Assembly (NCBI RefSeq): GCF_017873815.1
Contig: NZ_JAGGKQ010000006.1
Coordinates: 84,868 to 148,867, forward strand
Direction: 5' to 3'
DNA length: 64,000 nt
Origin: Halorubrum alkaliphilum
GTDB taxonomy: Archaea; Halobacteriota; Halobacteria; Halobacteriales; Haloferacaceae
The first letter of the stretch is position 1. Every line of letters starts with the position of its first letter. This document shows positions 1-7,741 of this stretch, piece after piece. The position numbers and the translations under genes were made by a program. The notes below the pieces were generated by a model that saw only the letters and a program-made list of their open reading frames with translations, had not been told where the DNA came from and did not search any database.

Positions 1-115
1 CTGATGCGGGGTAAAAGTACGTCTCTTCGAGGACTATTTCCTGACCATCGACGCGTTTGACGGTCGCCTCAAACTCGCGGACCTCGGGATTCGCCGGTGC
101 GCGTGATACGGTCAT
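1..115 (-). CDS. Alanyl-tRNA editing protein (AlaX-like), 5' part only
   Basis: Only the first 38 codons lie in the window; the gene runs off the left edge. The start ATG is at 115. The reverse-strand translation begins MTVSRAPANPEVREFEA and continues to a LEETYFYPAS stretch. That layout matches the N-terminus of AlaX and AlaRS editing domains, where a beta strand leads into T-x-FYP just before the GGGQ motif. AlaX proteins hydrolyse mischarged Ser-tRNA(Ala) or Gly-tRNA(Ala) in trans. The first zinc motif (HxxxH) would lie outside the window and cannot be checked. A TATA-like box at about 139-147 sits some 30 bp before the ATG, consistent with a leaderless transcript. The function rests on a short fragment. 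Confidence 0.6.
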   Translation of the reverse strand, partial: MTVSRAPANPEVREFEATVKRVDGQEIVLEETYFYPAS

Positions 116-138
116 ATACCGGTACACATCCCGATCGA

Positions 139-147
139 ACATATAGT
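139..147 (-). promoter_or_regulatory. TATA box of the AlaX-like gene
   Basis: On the minus strand the sequence reads ctatatgt, 25-32 bp before the ATG at 115. This is the spacing expected of a haloarchaeal leaderless promoter. Confidence 0.45.
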
Positions 148-188
148 ACGCGCCGCCGGTGGCGCATCATCGGCAGATAGAGCGGGAG

Positions 189-224
189 CCTACTCAGATG
201 GAGCGGGCCTACTCAGATGGAGCG
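189..224. repeat. 19-bp tandem duplication covering the kinase stop codon
   Basis: The 17-mer cctactcagatggagcg occurs at 189-205 and again at 208-224, a period of 19 bp. The second copy contains the stop codon and last codons (SE-stop) of the histidine kinase ending at 209. The 3' end of the gene, stop codon included, has therefore been duplicated in tandem. Similar events are seen at 16851-16919 and 4223-4282. Confidence 0.8.
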
Positions 225-2056
225 AGTCGCTCGTCAGGTGCCAGTGGGAGTCGGATCGTAATCTCGGTACCACGCGGCTCTCGGGTAGTGACGGTGATGT
301 CGCCTCTGGAGCGTTTGGTCATCCAGTAGACAACCCATAGACCCAGTCCACTGCCATGTGAGAGCGTCTCGATGGCGGTTCCGGATTCGAGAACGTCTCT
401 GTCGAACTCCGAGATACCAGGTCCGTTGTCTCGGACGGTGAGGGTACCCCACGACCCGTCGACGGCGAGCTCGACGTGGACACGAGGATCGTCGCTGTCG
501 TTGTGGATCACGGCGTTGGTCAACAGCTCCTCGATCGCAACGTCAATCGGGTCAATCGCGGACACGACGAGGTGGTCTGGACCCGTAACGTCGATCTGCG
601 CAGTGGGCCACTCCTCGCGCAACTCCGTCGTGAGACGCCGGACGATCTGTCCGAGATCTATCGAACTCGGCGTGTATCGTTTGTTGAGAACACTGGTAAT
701 ATCTCGTGACTTTTCGCTCGTCGTCACCAGTGCTTCCGCCCGGTTGACGATAACGTCGGCGAGTTCACCGTGTTCAGCCTCAAGATCCTCACTAAGCTGT
801 GTTGCCCGACCATGAATCACGTTCAGATCGTTCCGGATGTTGTGCCGGAGAACGTTATCGAGCACGTTGAGTTGACGGGTTCGCTCCTCAAGATCCGTTA
901 CGTCCCGACAGATCGCAAACGTACCGGCGAGCTCACCGTCCTCGTAGTACGGGTACCGAGTCGTATAGAAGATCGCTTCCTTGTCGCTGTGCTCGAAGGT
1001 CGGTTCGACGCTGTACTTCACCGGTTCCTCCGTCTCCATCACCTCTTGTTTCCGTTTGGCGATCGTCGTCGCCGTCTCCGGGTCCATGAACGCGTACTCG
1101 TTGGCATCGAGCAGCTCGTCTCTAGACAGGCCGGCAAACGAACAGAGTGCGTCGTTGACGAGCTGAAATTCCCCGTCTCGGGTTTGGACCATGATCGGGT
1201 CATCGAGCCGTTCGATGATGTCGCGGTACACCGAGAGCCGGCCTTCGAGCTGTTTTCGCTCGGTGATATCGTTCTGGACGGCGACGAACGCTTTCGGCTC
1301 GCCGTCCTCGATGATAGGCGCGATCGTTTGATCGGCGACGTACTGTGAACCGTCGCGGCGTTCGTTGGTGATCTCTTGACGCCACGTGTTACCGGCGGCG
1401 AGCGTGTCCCAAAGCTCCTCACCGTAGCCAGTACTCGACTCACCGGGGGTAAGCAGGTCGGCGGATTCGCCGATAACGTTGTCTCGGTCGTAGCCCGTGA
1501 CGGATTCAAACGCGGGATTTGCGTACCGTATGGTCCCGTCCATGTCGTTCATCGTGATCGCGTGACCCGAGGCCTCCACGGCTCGTTTGAACAGTTCCAG
1601 CGCCTCAGTTCGCTCCTTGAGACACAGCGATTGGGCACGGAGGCGAACGAGCGCTCCGATTCGCCATTCCAACTCGGCTTTTTTGATCGGCATCGAGACC
1701 ACCTCGTCGGCGGTTTTGAACACCACACTGTCGGCTATCTCTCCACGGTCGGTTTCGATAAGCGACAGATCCGCCTCGGGCACGAGCAAGAGACACGGCA
1801 GCAGAACCGGGTCTGCCTCGCGTTTTCGGGTACGAAGCGTTTCAGCATGGGTTCGTAGCATCTCCCCGTCGAGGATACAGCAGTCGAACGTTGCCGTTTC
1901 AATCGGCTGGTTCGGGTCAGCCAGTGTGTACCGGTCGTGTCCTTCGACCCACTCTCTCACGAGGCGCTGGTTCCCCTCATCGGAGAGCAGCGGGCGCAGC
2001 GACGGCGCTTCGATCCCGATATCCTCCGGTTCGTCCATGAGGGACAGGTCAATCAT
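209..2056 (-). CDS. PAS-domain sensor histidine kinase
   Basis: This 615-residue protein has no membrane segment and should be cytosolic. Residues about 55-140 resemble a degenerate receiver domain; it ends in SMPIKKAELEWRI, a stretch common in haloarchaeal kinases. Two PAS domains follow (about 155-270 and 275-390). The dimerisation/phosphoacceptor box reads VLRHNIRND, with His405 the probable phosphorylated residue. The ATPase domain has an N box (LLTNAVIHN, Asn514), G1 DNGPGI (543-548) and G2 HGSGLGL (567-573), so it looks catalytically complete. The ligand is unknown and no response regulator is adjacent. It lies 213 bp downstream of, and in the same direction as, a KaiC-like ATPase, suggesting a functional pair. 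The C-terminal codons are part of a short tandem duplication. Confidence 0.88.
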   Translation of the reverse strand: MIDLSLMDEPEDIGIEAPSLRPLLSDEGNQRLVREWVEGHDRYTLADPNQPIETATFDCCILDGEMLRTHAETLRTRKREADPVLLPCLLLVPEADLSLIETDRGEIADSVVFKTADEVVSMPIKKAELEWRIGALVRLRAQSLCLKERTEALELFKRAVEASGHAITMNDMDGTIRYANPAFESVTGYDRDNVIGESADLLTPGESSTGYGEELWDTLAAGNTWRQEITNERRDGSQYVADQTIAPIIEDGEPKAFVAVQNDITERKQLEGRLSVYRDIIERLDDPIMVQTRDGEFQLVNDALCSFAGLSRDELLDANEYAFMDPETATTIAKRKQEVMETEEPVKYSVEPTFEHSDKEAIFYTTRYPYYEDGELAGTFAICRDVTDLEERTRQLNVLDNVLRHNIRNDLNVIHGRATQLSEDLEAEHGELADVIVNRAEALVTTSEKSRDITSVLNKRYTPSSIDLGQIVRRLTTELREEWPTAQIDVTGPDHLVVSAIDPIDVAIEELLTNAVIHNDSDDPRVHVELAVDGSWGTLTVRDNGPGISEFDRDVLESGTAIETLSHGSGLGLWVVYWMTKRSRGDITVTTREPRGTEITIRLPLAPDERLAPSE

Positions 2057-2269
2057 CGCTCGGTCACCTCACGCTCTTCGGATACTGGATCTCTATCCGT
2101 CCGACATCAAGTAGTATGCTACTCCTGTCCACTTCGACGGAAGCGCTGGCCGGTGTTCTCCCCGAACGACGCACGTCCGGACGGCCGTCTCGCGCCACGC
2201 GTTCGACGGGTATGGGGTCAGGGTTCAGTTGTATTGTCGTGACCATTGTTCGAGTACTTTGACGTGAGA

Positions 2270-3742
2270 TTACGACCGGTCCTGCTCGGCGTCTCCGCTA
2301 CCGGTGCCGCCGTCGGTCCAGTCCGGCGTTCCGGTGAGGATGCCACGAAGCTGTGAAAGCGGCTCTCCAACACGGATTCCGTCTCCCGTGATTTCGAGTT
2401 CGCGAAGGCCGCGTTCGAAGTCACTCGTCCGCATCTTGAGCGTCCCGATAACCTTCCGTAGCTCGCCACGGTACTCAACGTGACGCAGGAACACGATGTT
2501 GTCCGCGAGATTGCTCGTCCGCTCTTCGGTCGCGTGGAACTCTCCGGTGATGTTGTGGACCTCATTCACGAGTATCGTGGAAACGCCGGCTGCGCGCAGG
2601 TACCGGCCGACCCGTAATAGGGCCCCAGTCGTGTCGTCAAGCCCTCGGAGGTTCTCTTGGAACCCCTGTGACCCGTCGATCATCACAACCTCGGTTCCCG
2701 ATTCAACGGTCTCGCGGACGAACTGCTCGAACTCTCCGATGGTGTACGCCTCGGGAGGGATCTCTACTATCGACATCGCGCCGCTGTCCAGCGCGTCCTG
2801 TAGCGGCAGGCCGATGGCATCTGCCCGCTTGCGGATAGTTCGCTCCGCCTCTTCGAACTGGAACAACGTGGCCTGTTTGCCGTTGACCGCCGCCTGTGTG
2901 AGAAACTGGAGGCCGGTCGTGGTTTTGCCAACGCCTGTCGGACCGCTGAGTATCGTCACTGTTCCGTGGTCTAACCCACCGTGAAGCAGCTCGTCGAGCT
3001 CCGTGACTCCCGAAGAGAGTGTCCCCGGCTCTATCTCCCGCTCCTGTTCATCGGGGACGAGCGTCGGCCAGACTGTCAGCCCCTCGTCGGTGATGTCGTA
3101 GAAATGCGTTCCGCGTCGGAACGACGACCCGCGGAACTTCGAGACGGAGACCGCTCTGCTCTCCGGTGTCACGTCGAGCGAAACCACGGCGTCGACGAGA
3201 AACTGAAGGTCGTCGTCAGTGACCGAGCCGCCGGCCTGTGAGGTGAGCATCACCGTCGCGTCCAGGTCCTTGAGGTAGTCGAGAAGCCCGAGTATCCCTG
3301 AGCGAAACTGTCGTTCGTCGGCGGTAAGATACCGGAACTCCGTGATCGGATCGAGCAGCACACGGTCCGGTTCGAGTTCGTCGACCGTTTCGCGTAGCGT
3401 CGCGATGAAACTCGGCTGTTCGACCTCGGACGACTCGAAGACGCTGTAGGAGTTTCGCTCCGAGAACTGCTCTTGGGTCGGTGAAAGGTTGTGAAACCGT
3501 ATCCGGTCGGCGTTCAGTCCGAACGCGTCGGCCGTCTCCTCGACGTACGACTGTGGCTCACCCATGTTGACGTACAGCGCCGACTCTCCGGCGTCGATCC
3601 CAGCCGAAAGGAAATGGAGGCCAAAGATGGTCTTCCCCGAACCGGGCGAGCCTCGAACGAGCACGTTCCGGCCGCGAATGAGCCCGCCGTTGAGAACCTC
3701 GTCCAAGCCGGGAACGCCGGTGGACGTCCGTTCGATCGACAT
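2270..3742 (-). CDS. KaiC-like two-domain RecA-fold ATPase
   Basis: The 490 residues form two tandem KaiC/RecA domains. Domain 1 has Walker A GSPGSGKT (31-38) and a Walker B-like RVLLD (127-131). Domain 2 has Walker A GPTGVGKT (267-274) and VVMID (352-356). The paired catalytic glutamates of KaiC are present in domain 2 (FEEAE, Glu297-298), but domain 1 has only GE (VNMGEP), so the two halves may differ in activity. There is no kaiA or kaiB nearby. In archaea these proteins usually act in signalling with histidine kinases rather than in a cyanobacterial clock, and a PAS kinase lies just downstream. The tail after about residue 470 is low complexity. Confidence 0.88.
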   Translation of the reverse strand: MSIERTSTGVPGLDEVLNGGLIRGRNVLVRGSPGSGKTIFGLHFLSAGIDAGESALYVNMGEPQSYVEETADAFGLNADRIRFHNLSPTQEQFSERNSYSVFESSEVEQPSFIATLRETVDELEPDRVLLDPITEFRYLTADERQFRSGILGLLDYLKDLDATVMLTSQAGGSVTDDDLQFLVDAVVSLDVTPESRAVSVSKFRGSSFRRGTHFYDITDEGLTVWPTLVPDEQEREIEPGTLSSGVTELDELLHGGLDHGTVTILSGPTGVGKTTTGLQFLTQAAVNGKQATLFQFEEAERTIRKRADAIGLPLQDALDSGAMSIVEIPPEAYTIGEFEQFVRETVESGTEVVMIDGSQGFQENLRGLDDTTGALLRVGRYLRAAGVSTILVNEVHNITGEFHATEERTSNLADNIVFLRHVEYRGELRKVIGTLKMRTSDFERGLRELEITGDGIRVGEPLSQLRGILTGTPDWTDGGTGSGDAEQDRS

Positions 3743-3824
3743 AAACGGGCTACTACCTACGCCGGTTAAGTTCTTTCTTCGAACCAGTAATGGATCGATC
3801 CCTTCCCCGGGCGTGGGGCTGGAG

Positions 3825-4139
3825 TCACGATGCTGCCAGCAGCTTCAGTCGAAGCTCGCGCTCGTCGATCTCGTATTTAAATGCCGGGTGGTCGTCGATC
3901 AACACGTACGGGACGCGCTCGCCGTACTCCTCGGCGAGTTCGGGATCGGCGTCGACGTCGACGAGATCGAGCTCGACCGCGACGCCGAGGTCGTCGGCGA
4001 CGCGCTCGATCGTCTCGCGGGCGACGACACACAACGAACAGTTCTCGCGCGTGTAGATCGTGACCGACACCGGGGACTGATCGTCGGCGTCCGCGCCGGT
4101 ACCGCCCTCGCCGGCTCCCGCAGTGTCCGTATCGTTCAC
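3825..4139 (-). CDS. Glutaredoxin/thioredoxin-like thiol-redox protein
   Basis: The folded part reads SVTIYTRENCSLC, a beta strand followed by a CxxC redox motif (CSLC) as in glutaredoxins. It continues to a cis-Pro segment (RVPYVLI) and a final helix. Such small proteins reduce disulfides or relay electrons in the cytosol. I chose the GTG at 4139, giving 104 residues. The frame stays open to an ATG at 4238, but that upstream stretch lies inside a 20-bp tandem repeat and adds only low-complexity Gly/Ala/Asp sequence. Even from 4139 the first 20 or so residues are acidic filler. It lies downstream of a small membrane protein on the same strand. Confidence 0.75.
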   Translation of the reverse strand: MNDTDTAGAGEGGTGADADDQSPVSVTIYTRENCSLCVVARETIERVADDLGVAVELDLVDVDADPELAEEYGERVPYVLIDDHPAFKYEIDERELRLKLLAAS

Positions 4140-4222
4140 GCTCGAAGGCGGGTCGCGAGCGGCGAGAGGGTTTCGGTTCGGGCGACCGCCCGCGAGGTCA
4201 CCGACCGCCCCGACACCTCCCC

Positions 4223-4282
4223 CGGTCGGACCGCCCATTCGACGGTCAGACCGCCCATTCGACGGTCGGACCGCTCACTCGC
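4223..4282. repeat. 20-bp x 3 tandem repeat at a gene 3' end
   Basis: Three near-identical 20-bp units (first unit cggtcggaccgcccattcga at 4223-4242) run to 4282. The last unit is diverged and contains the TGA stop (4275-4277) of the upstream small membrane protein. Each unit holds the palindromic core ggtcnGacc, so the RNA could form small hairpins just after the stop codon. It separates two minus-strand genes. Confidence 0.8.
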
Positions 4283-4478
4283 CGTCCGGCTCCGCCGTGA
4301 ACTCAACGTCGCCCGCGATCACCGCGCTCGCGATGACCGCGACACCGACGAGTAGCGCGACGACCAGCGTGGTCAGCGTCACCGTCAGCGCGTCCCCGCC
4401 GATGGCAACGCCGACGAACGCCCCGACGGTCCCGCCGACGCCGCCAGCGATCACCGCGAGCGTCTTCCCCTCGCTCAT
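4275..4478 (-). CDS. Small two-helix membrane protein
   Basis: This 67-residue protein has two hydrophobic, Gly/Ala/Val-rich segments (about 8-28 and 33-55) with short charged ends (MSEGK start, AEPDGE tail). I do not recognise the family. The clear hydrophobic pattern, the good start ATG and the position between conserved genes on the same strand support a real gene. Its stop codon lies inside the 20-bp tandem repeat at 4223-4282. Function unknown. Confidence 0.6.
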   Translation of the reverse strand: MSEGKTLAVIAGGVGGTVGAFVGVAIGGDALTVTLTTLVVALLVGVAVIASAVIAGDVEFTAEPDGE

Positions 4479-4574
4479 GCGCCGGTGTTACCTCAACTGA
4501 CATATAAGCGTTCGTGCCGGGTTCTCTCAGTTGATAACGGACGTCTCGGCCCCGCGGACGCGAGGCGTCCGGGA

Positions 4575-5585
4575 TCAACGCGGATATTGTCGGCCCAACT
4601 CGATGCCGTCGGTCGGTTCCGTGTCGGATCCCTCGTCGTTCGATCCGTCGTCCGGAGTTCCGCCTGCCGACTCCGGACTCGCCGACTCGTCGCCCGGACT
4701 CACGCTACCGGTTCGGTAGCCGGCCATGTCGAGCGTGACGTACTCGAAGCCGAGATCCGTCAGGTGCTCGTGGACCGCGTCCGCGAAGGCCGGGTCGAGC
4801 GCGCGTTCCAACTCGTCGGGCGCGATCTCGACGCGCGCCAGCCCGTCGTGGTCGCGGACGCGGAACCCTTCGAACCCCCACTCCCGAAGCAGTCGCTCGG
4901 CCTTCTCCACCCGCGAGAGACGCTCCTCGGTCACTTCGAGACCGGTGGGGATCCGCGAGGAGAGACACGCCATCGACGGCTTGTCCGCGACCGACAGCTC
5001 GTATGCCTCGGCTATCGCTCGCACCTCCGCCTTCGTGATCCCGGCGTCCAGCAGCGGGGAGGCGACGTTCAGCTCCTCGACCGCGCGGAGTCCCGGCCGG
5101 TGTCCCTCACCCGGGTCGTCCGCGTTCGTCCCGTCACAGACGGTCCCGATCCCGAGTTCGTGGGCCCGGTCGTACATCCGTCCGAGCCGCATCGTCCGGC
5201 AGTGGTAACACCGGTCGCCGTCGTTGGCGACAAAGTCGGGGTCGTCGAGCTCCGAGAACGTCACCGTGTCGTGGCGGATCCCGATCTCCTCGGCGACCGT
5301 CCGGGCATCGTCGAGCTCCGCAGCCGGGAGCGTCTCGCTGCGGGCCGTACACGCAACCGCGTCGTCGCCGAGCGCGTCGTGTGCCAAGGCGGCGACCACC
5401 GACGAGTCCACGCCGCCCGAGAAGGCGACCAGCACTCCCTCGCGGTCGGCCAGCGCGTCGCGAGCCGCGCGCGCCTTCGCGGCAGTGTCGGGATCGAGGG
5501 ACTCGCCGGTCCCGACTCCCTCGTCGTCCGTCCCGTTCCCGCCGACGGCGAGCCGGTCCCCGACCGTAGGAGCGTCCTGGTTCAT
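4575..5585 (-). CDS. larE: ATP-dependent sulfur transferase LarE
   Basis: LarE belongs to the PP-loop (adenine nucleotide alpha-hydrolase) family. It adenylates a carboxylate of pyridinium-3,5-biscarboxylic acid mononucleotide and inserts sulfur to build the nickel-pincer cofactor of lactate racemase-type enzymes. The 336-residue protein has the PP-loop SGGVDSS (56-62) and the family segment KPSMACLSSRIPTG with Cys207. A CYHC pair (Cys126, Cys129) gives three cysteines in all. Three-Cys LarE proteins are thought to hold a [4Fe-4S] cluster that carries the sulfur instead of sacrificing one cysteine, so I infer the cluster type. The first 40 or so residues are a poorly conserved acidic extension, so a shorter start is possible. 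larB, larC and larA are not in the window. Confidence 0.85.
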   Translation of the reverse strand: MNQDAPTVGDRLAVGGNGTDDEGVGTGESLDPDTAAKARAARDALADREGVLVAFSGGVDSSVVAALAHDALGDDAVACTARSETLPAAELDDARTVAEEIGIRHDTVTFSELDDPDFVANDGDRCYHCRTMRLGRMYDRAHELGIGTVCDGTNADDPGEGHRPGLRAVEELNVASPLLDAGITKAEVRAIAEAYELSVADKPSMACLSSRIPTGLEVTEERLSRVEKAERLLREWGFEGFRVRDHDGLARVEIAPDELERALDPAFADAVHEHLTDLGFEYVTLDMAGYRTGSVSPGDESASPESAGGTPDDGSNDEGSDTEPTDGIELGRQYPR

Positions 5586-5694
5586 GGGTCGCGTTCGGCG
5601 GCGGCGGAAAAAAACGCGTCGGCGTCGGATCGGGAGGCGATATCACGTCCGCGACCCCTATCCTTTTGCGCGTTGCCGCGATACCGACGTATGA

Positions 5695-7707
5695 ATGGAG
5701 CTGGAGGCGATCCCCGGCGTCGGCGAGAAGACGGCGCGGGCGCTGCGCGCGCTCGACGATCCCGAGGCGACCGTGGAGTCCGGCGACGTCGCCGCCATCG
5801 CCCGCGCGCCCGGTGTCAACGAGGCGCGAGCGGCCCGCGTCGCCCGCGGCGCGATCCGGAAACGGCACGACGACGCCGGCCGCGTCCTGGCGACCGACCG
5901 CTCCCGGGAGGTGTACCGCGACGCCCTCGGTCTGCTCACTGAGCGCGCGGTCACCGACTACGCCGAAAAGCGGCTGGAGACGTTCTACCCGAGCGGTTCG
6001 GGCTCGCGGATCGCCGAGGCACAGGCGTTCGCCGCGGACGCGATGGACTACGATCCGGATCCGACCGTTCTCGACGCGCTCGCGGGCGTCGAGCCCCTGA
6101 CCGACCCCGCGACCGTCCGCGTCCGGGACCGGTGTCTCGCGACCGCCGACGCCGAGCGATACGCGGAAGCGGAGGCCGCGGTCCCCGAGCTCTCCGTCGA
6201 GACGGTCGAGGACGCCCGCGACATCGCCGAGCTCGCGCGGTCGTACGCGACCGTGATCGTCCTCGACGAGAGCTTTGCGGGGATGGACGTCGAGGGCGAC
6301 GTCCACGTCCGGCCGGACGCGCTGGAGACGCCCGCCGAGACGGTACCCGAACGCCTGCTCGCCTTCTTCGCCGAGAACCGTGACCGACTGGAGGCCGCGA
6401 TCGGAGTCCACGAGGCGGCCGGTATCGCGGCGGACGCGCCGGCCGACCTCGACCGACTGCGGGACGCACTCGCCAGACTGGACGACGACGGGACGATCGT
6501 CGGCGACGCGGAGCTGACGCGGCTGACCGACGCGGTCGACGACCTCGACGCCGCGGTCTCGACGGCGGAGTCCGTCGCCGACGATCGCCTCCGGGAGGCG
6601 ATCCGCGAGCGCGACGTGACCATCGAGGGGACCGACTTCCTCTCCCTCGTCGAGCAGGGCGCACGCGTCGACTCGCTTCTGGATCGGGAGCTCGCCGACG
6701 AGTACGACGCGGCGATGGCGAGCGCCCGCGACCACCTCGTCGACGCGCTGGAGCTGGAACCGGACGAGGCCGAACTCGCCGGCCGCGTCTTCGGCGGCGA
6801 CCCTTCGTTCCCCGTCGATCACGACGAGACCGCCGTCTCCCGGCTCGAAACCGAACTCGCCGCCGCCCGCGACCGCCGGGCTGCGCGCCTAAAGGCCGAG
6901 CTCGCGGACGACCTCGGCGATCTCCGGGAGCCGGTCGAAGCGCTGGTGCGAGACGCTCTTGAACTCGATGTCGAGCTGGCGGTCGCCCGGTTCGCCCGCG
7001 ACTTCGACTGCGTGCTGCCGGAAGTGGTCGGTCCGGACGAGGACGGGACGGCGGAGGGTGGTGAGACCGCGGGGTTCCGGATCGAGGGCGGTCGCTCGCC
7101 GCTGCTCGACGTCGAGTTCGCCGAGGTCGACCCCGTCGACTACGCGGTGTCAGGGACAACGCTGCTCTCGGGGGTGAACTCCGGCGGCAAGACCTCGACG
7201 CTGGATCTGGTCGCCCTGGTCGTCGTGCTCGCACAGATGGGGATGCCGGTTCCGGCCGAGTCGGCGACGGTCGAGCGCTTCGAGGAGATCCACTACTACG
7301 CGAAATCGCAGGGCACCCTCGACGCGGGCGCGTTCGAGGCGACGCTCCGGGACTTCGGCGACCTCGTCGAGGGAGCGGACGGTCGGCTCGTCTTGGTCGA
7401 CGAACTGGAGTCGATCACGGAGCCGGGCGCGTCCGCGAAGATCATCGCCGGCATCCTGGAGGCACTCGACGGGCAGGACGCGACCGCGGTGTTCGTCTCG
7501 CATTTGGCCCGCGAGATCCGCGAGGCGGCCGACTTCGATATCGCGGTCGACGGGATAGAGGCCGAAGGGCTCGTCGACGGCGAGTTGCGGGTGAACCGCT
7601 CGCCGAAGAAGGGACACCTCGCGCGGTCGACGCCGGAGCTCATCGTCGAGAAGCTCGCCGGGGACCGCGAGAGCGATTTTTACGGGACGCTCCTTGAGAA
7701 GTTCTGA
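5695..7707 (+). CDS. MutS-family ATPase with N-terminal helix-hairpin-helix
   Basis: The 670-residue protein begins with helix-hairpin-helix repeats (IPGVGEKTARAL, APGVNEARAARV), a DNA-binding module. It then has a long helical region like the MutS lever/core and ends in a MutS ABC-type ATPase. The P-loop GVNSGGKTS is at about 493-501, the Walker B-like stretch is LVLVDELES, and a switch His is in FVSHLARE. It lacks the mismatch-recognition domain I (Phe-x-Glu) of MutS1 and the C-terminal Smr nuclease of bacterial MutS2. It is therefore best called an archaeal MutS2/MutS5-like protein. Its role in recombination or repair is inferred. An ATG at 5691 is out of frame. The gene converges on mgtE with a 34-bp gap. 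Confidence 0.85.
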   Translation: MELEAIPGVGEKTARALRALDDPEATVESGDVAAIARAPGVNEARAARVARGAIRKRHDDAGRVLATDRSREVYRDALGLLTERAVTDYAEKRLETFYPSGSGSRIAEAQAFAADAMDYDPDPTVLDALAGVEPLTDPATVRVRDRCLATADAERYAEAEAAVPELSVETVEDARDIAELARSYATVIVLDESFAGMDVEGDVHVRPDALETPAETVPERLLAFFAENRDRLEAAIGVHEAAGIAADAPADLDRLRDALARLDDDGTIVGDAELTRLTDAVDDLDAAVSTAESVADDRLREAIRERDVTIEGTDFLSLVEQGARVDSLLDRELADEYDAAMASARDHLVDALELEPDEAELAGRVFGGDPSFPVDHDETAVSRLETELAAARDRRAARLKAELADDLGDLREPVEALVRDALELDVELAVARFARDFDCVLPEVVGPDEDGTAEGGETAGFRIEGGRSPLLDVEFAEVDPVDYAVSGTTLLSGVNSGGKTSTLDLVALVVVLAQMGMPVPAESATVERFEEIHYYAKSQGTLDAGAFEATLRDFGDLVEGADGRLVLVDELESITEPGASAKIIAGILEALDGQDATAVFVSHLAREIREAADFDIAVDGIEAEGLVDGELRVNRSPKKGHLARSTPELIVEKLAGDRESDFYGTLLEKF

Positions 7708-7741
7708 GACCGGAGTCAGGTACGAGAGGGCCGCAACCGAG

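Noticed and set aside
2270..3742. Circadian clock kaiC gene
   Set aside because: No kaiA or kaiB is present and the catalytic residues differ between domains; KaiC-like ATPase is the safer call.
5951..7234. Long open frame antisense to the MutS-like gene
   Set aside because: It is extremely Arg/Pro/Ser-rich, typical of an antisense frame in GC-rich DNA; the plus-strand frame has clear MutS motifs.
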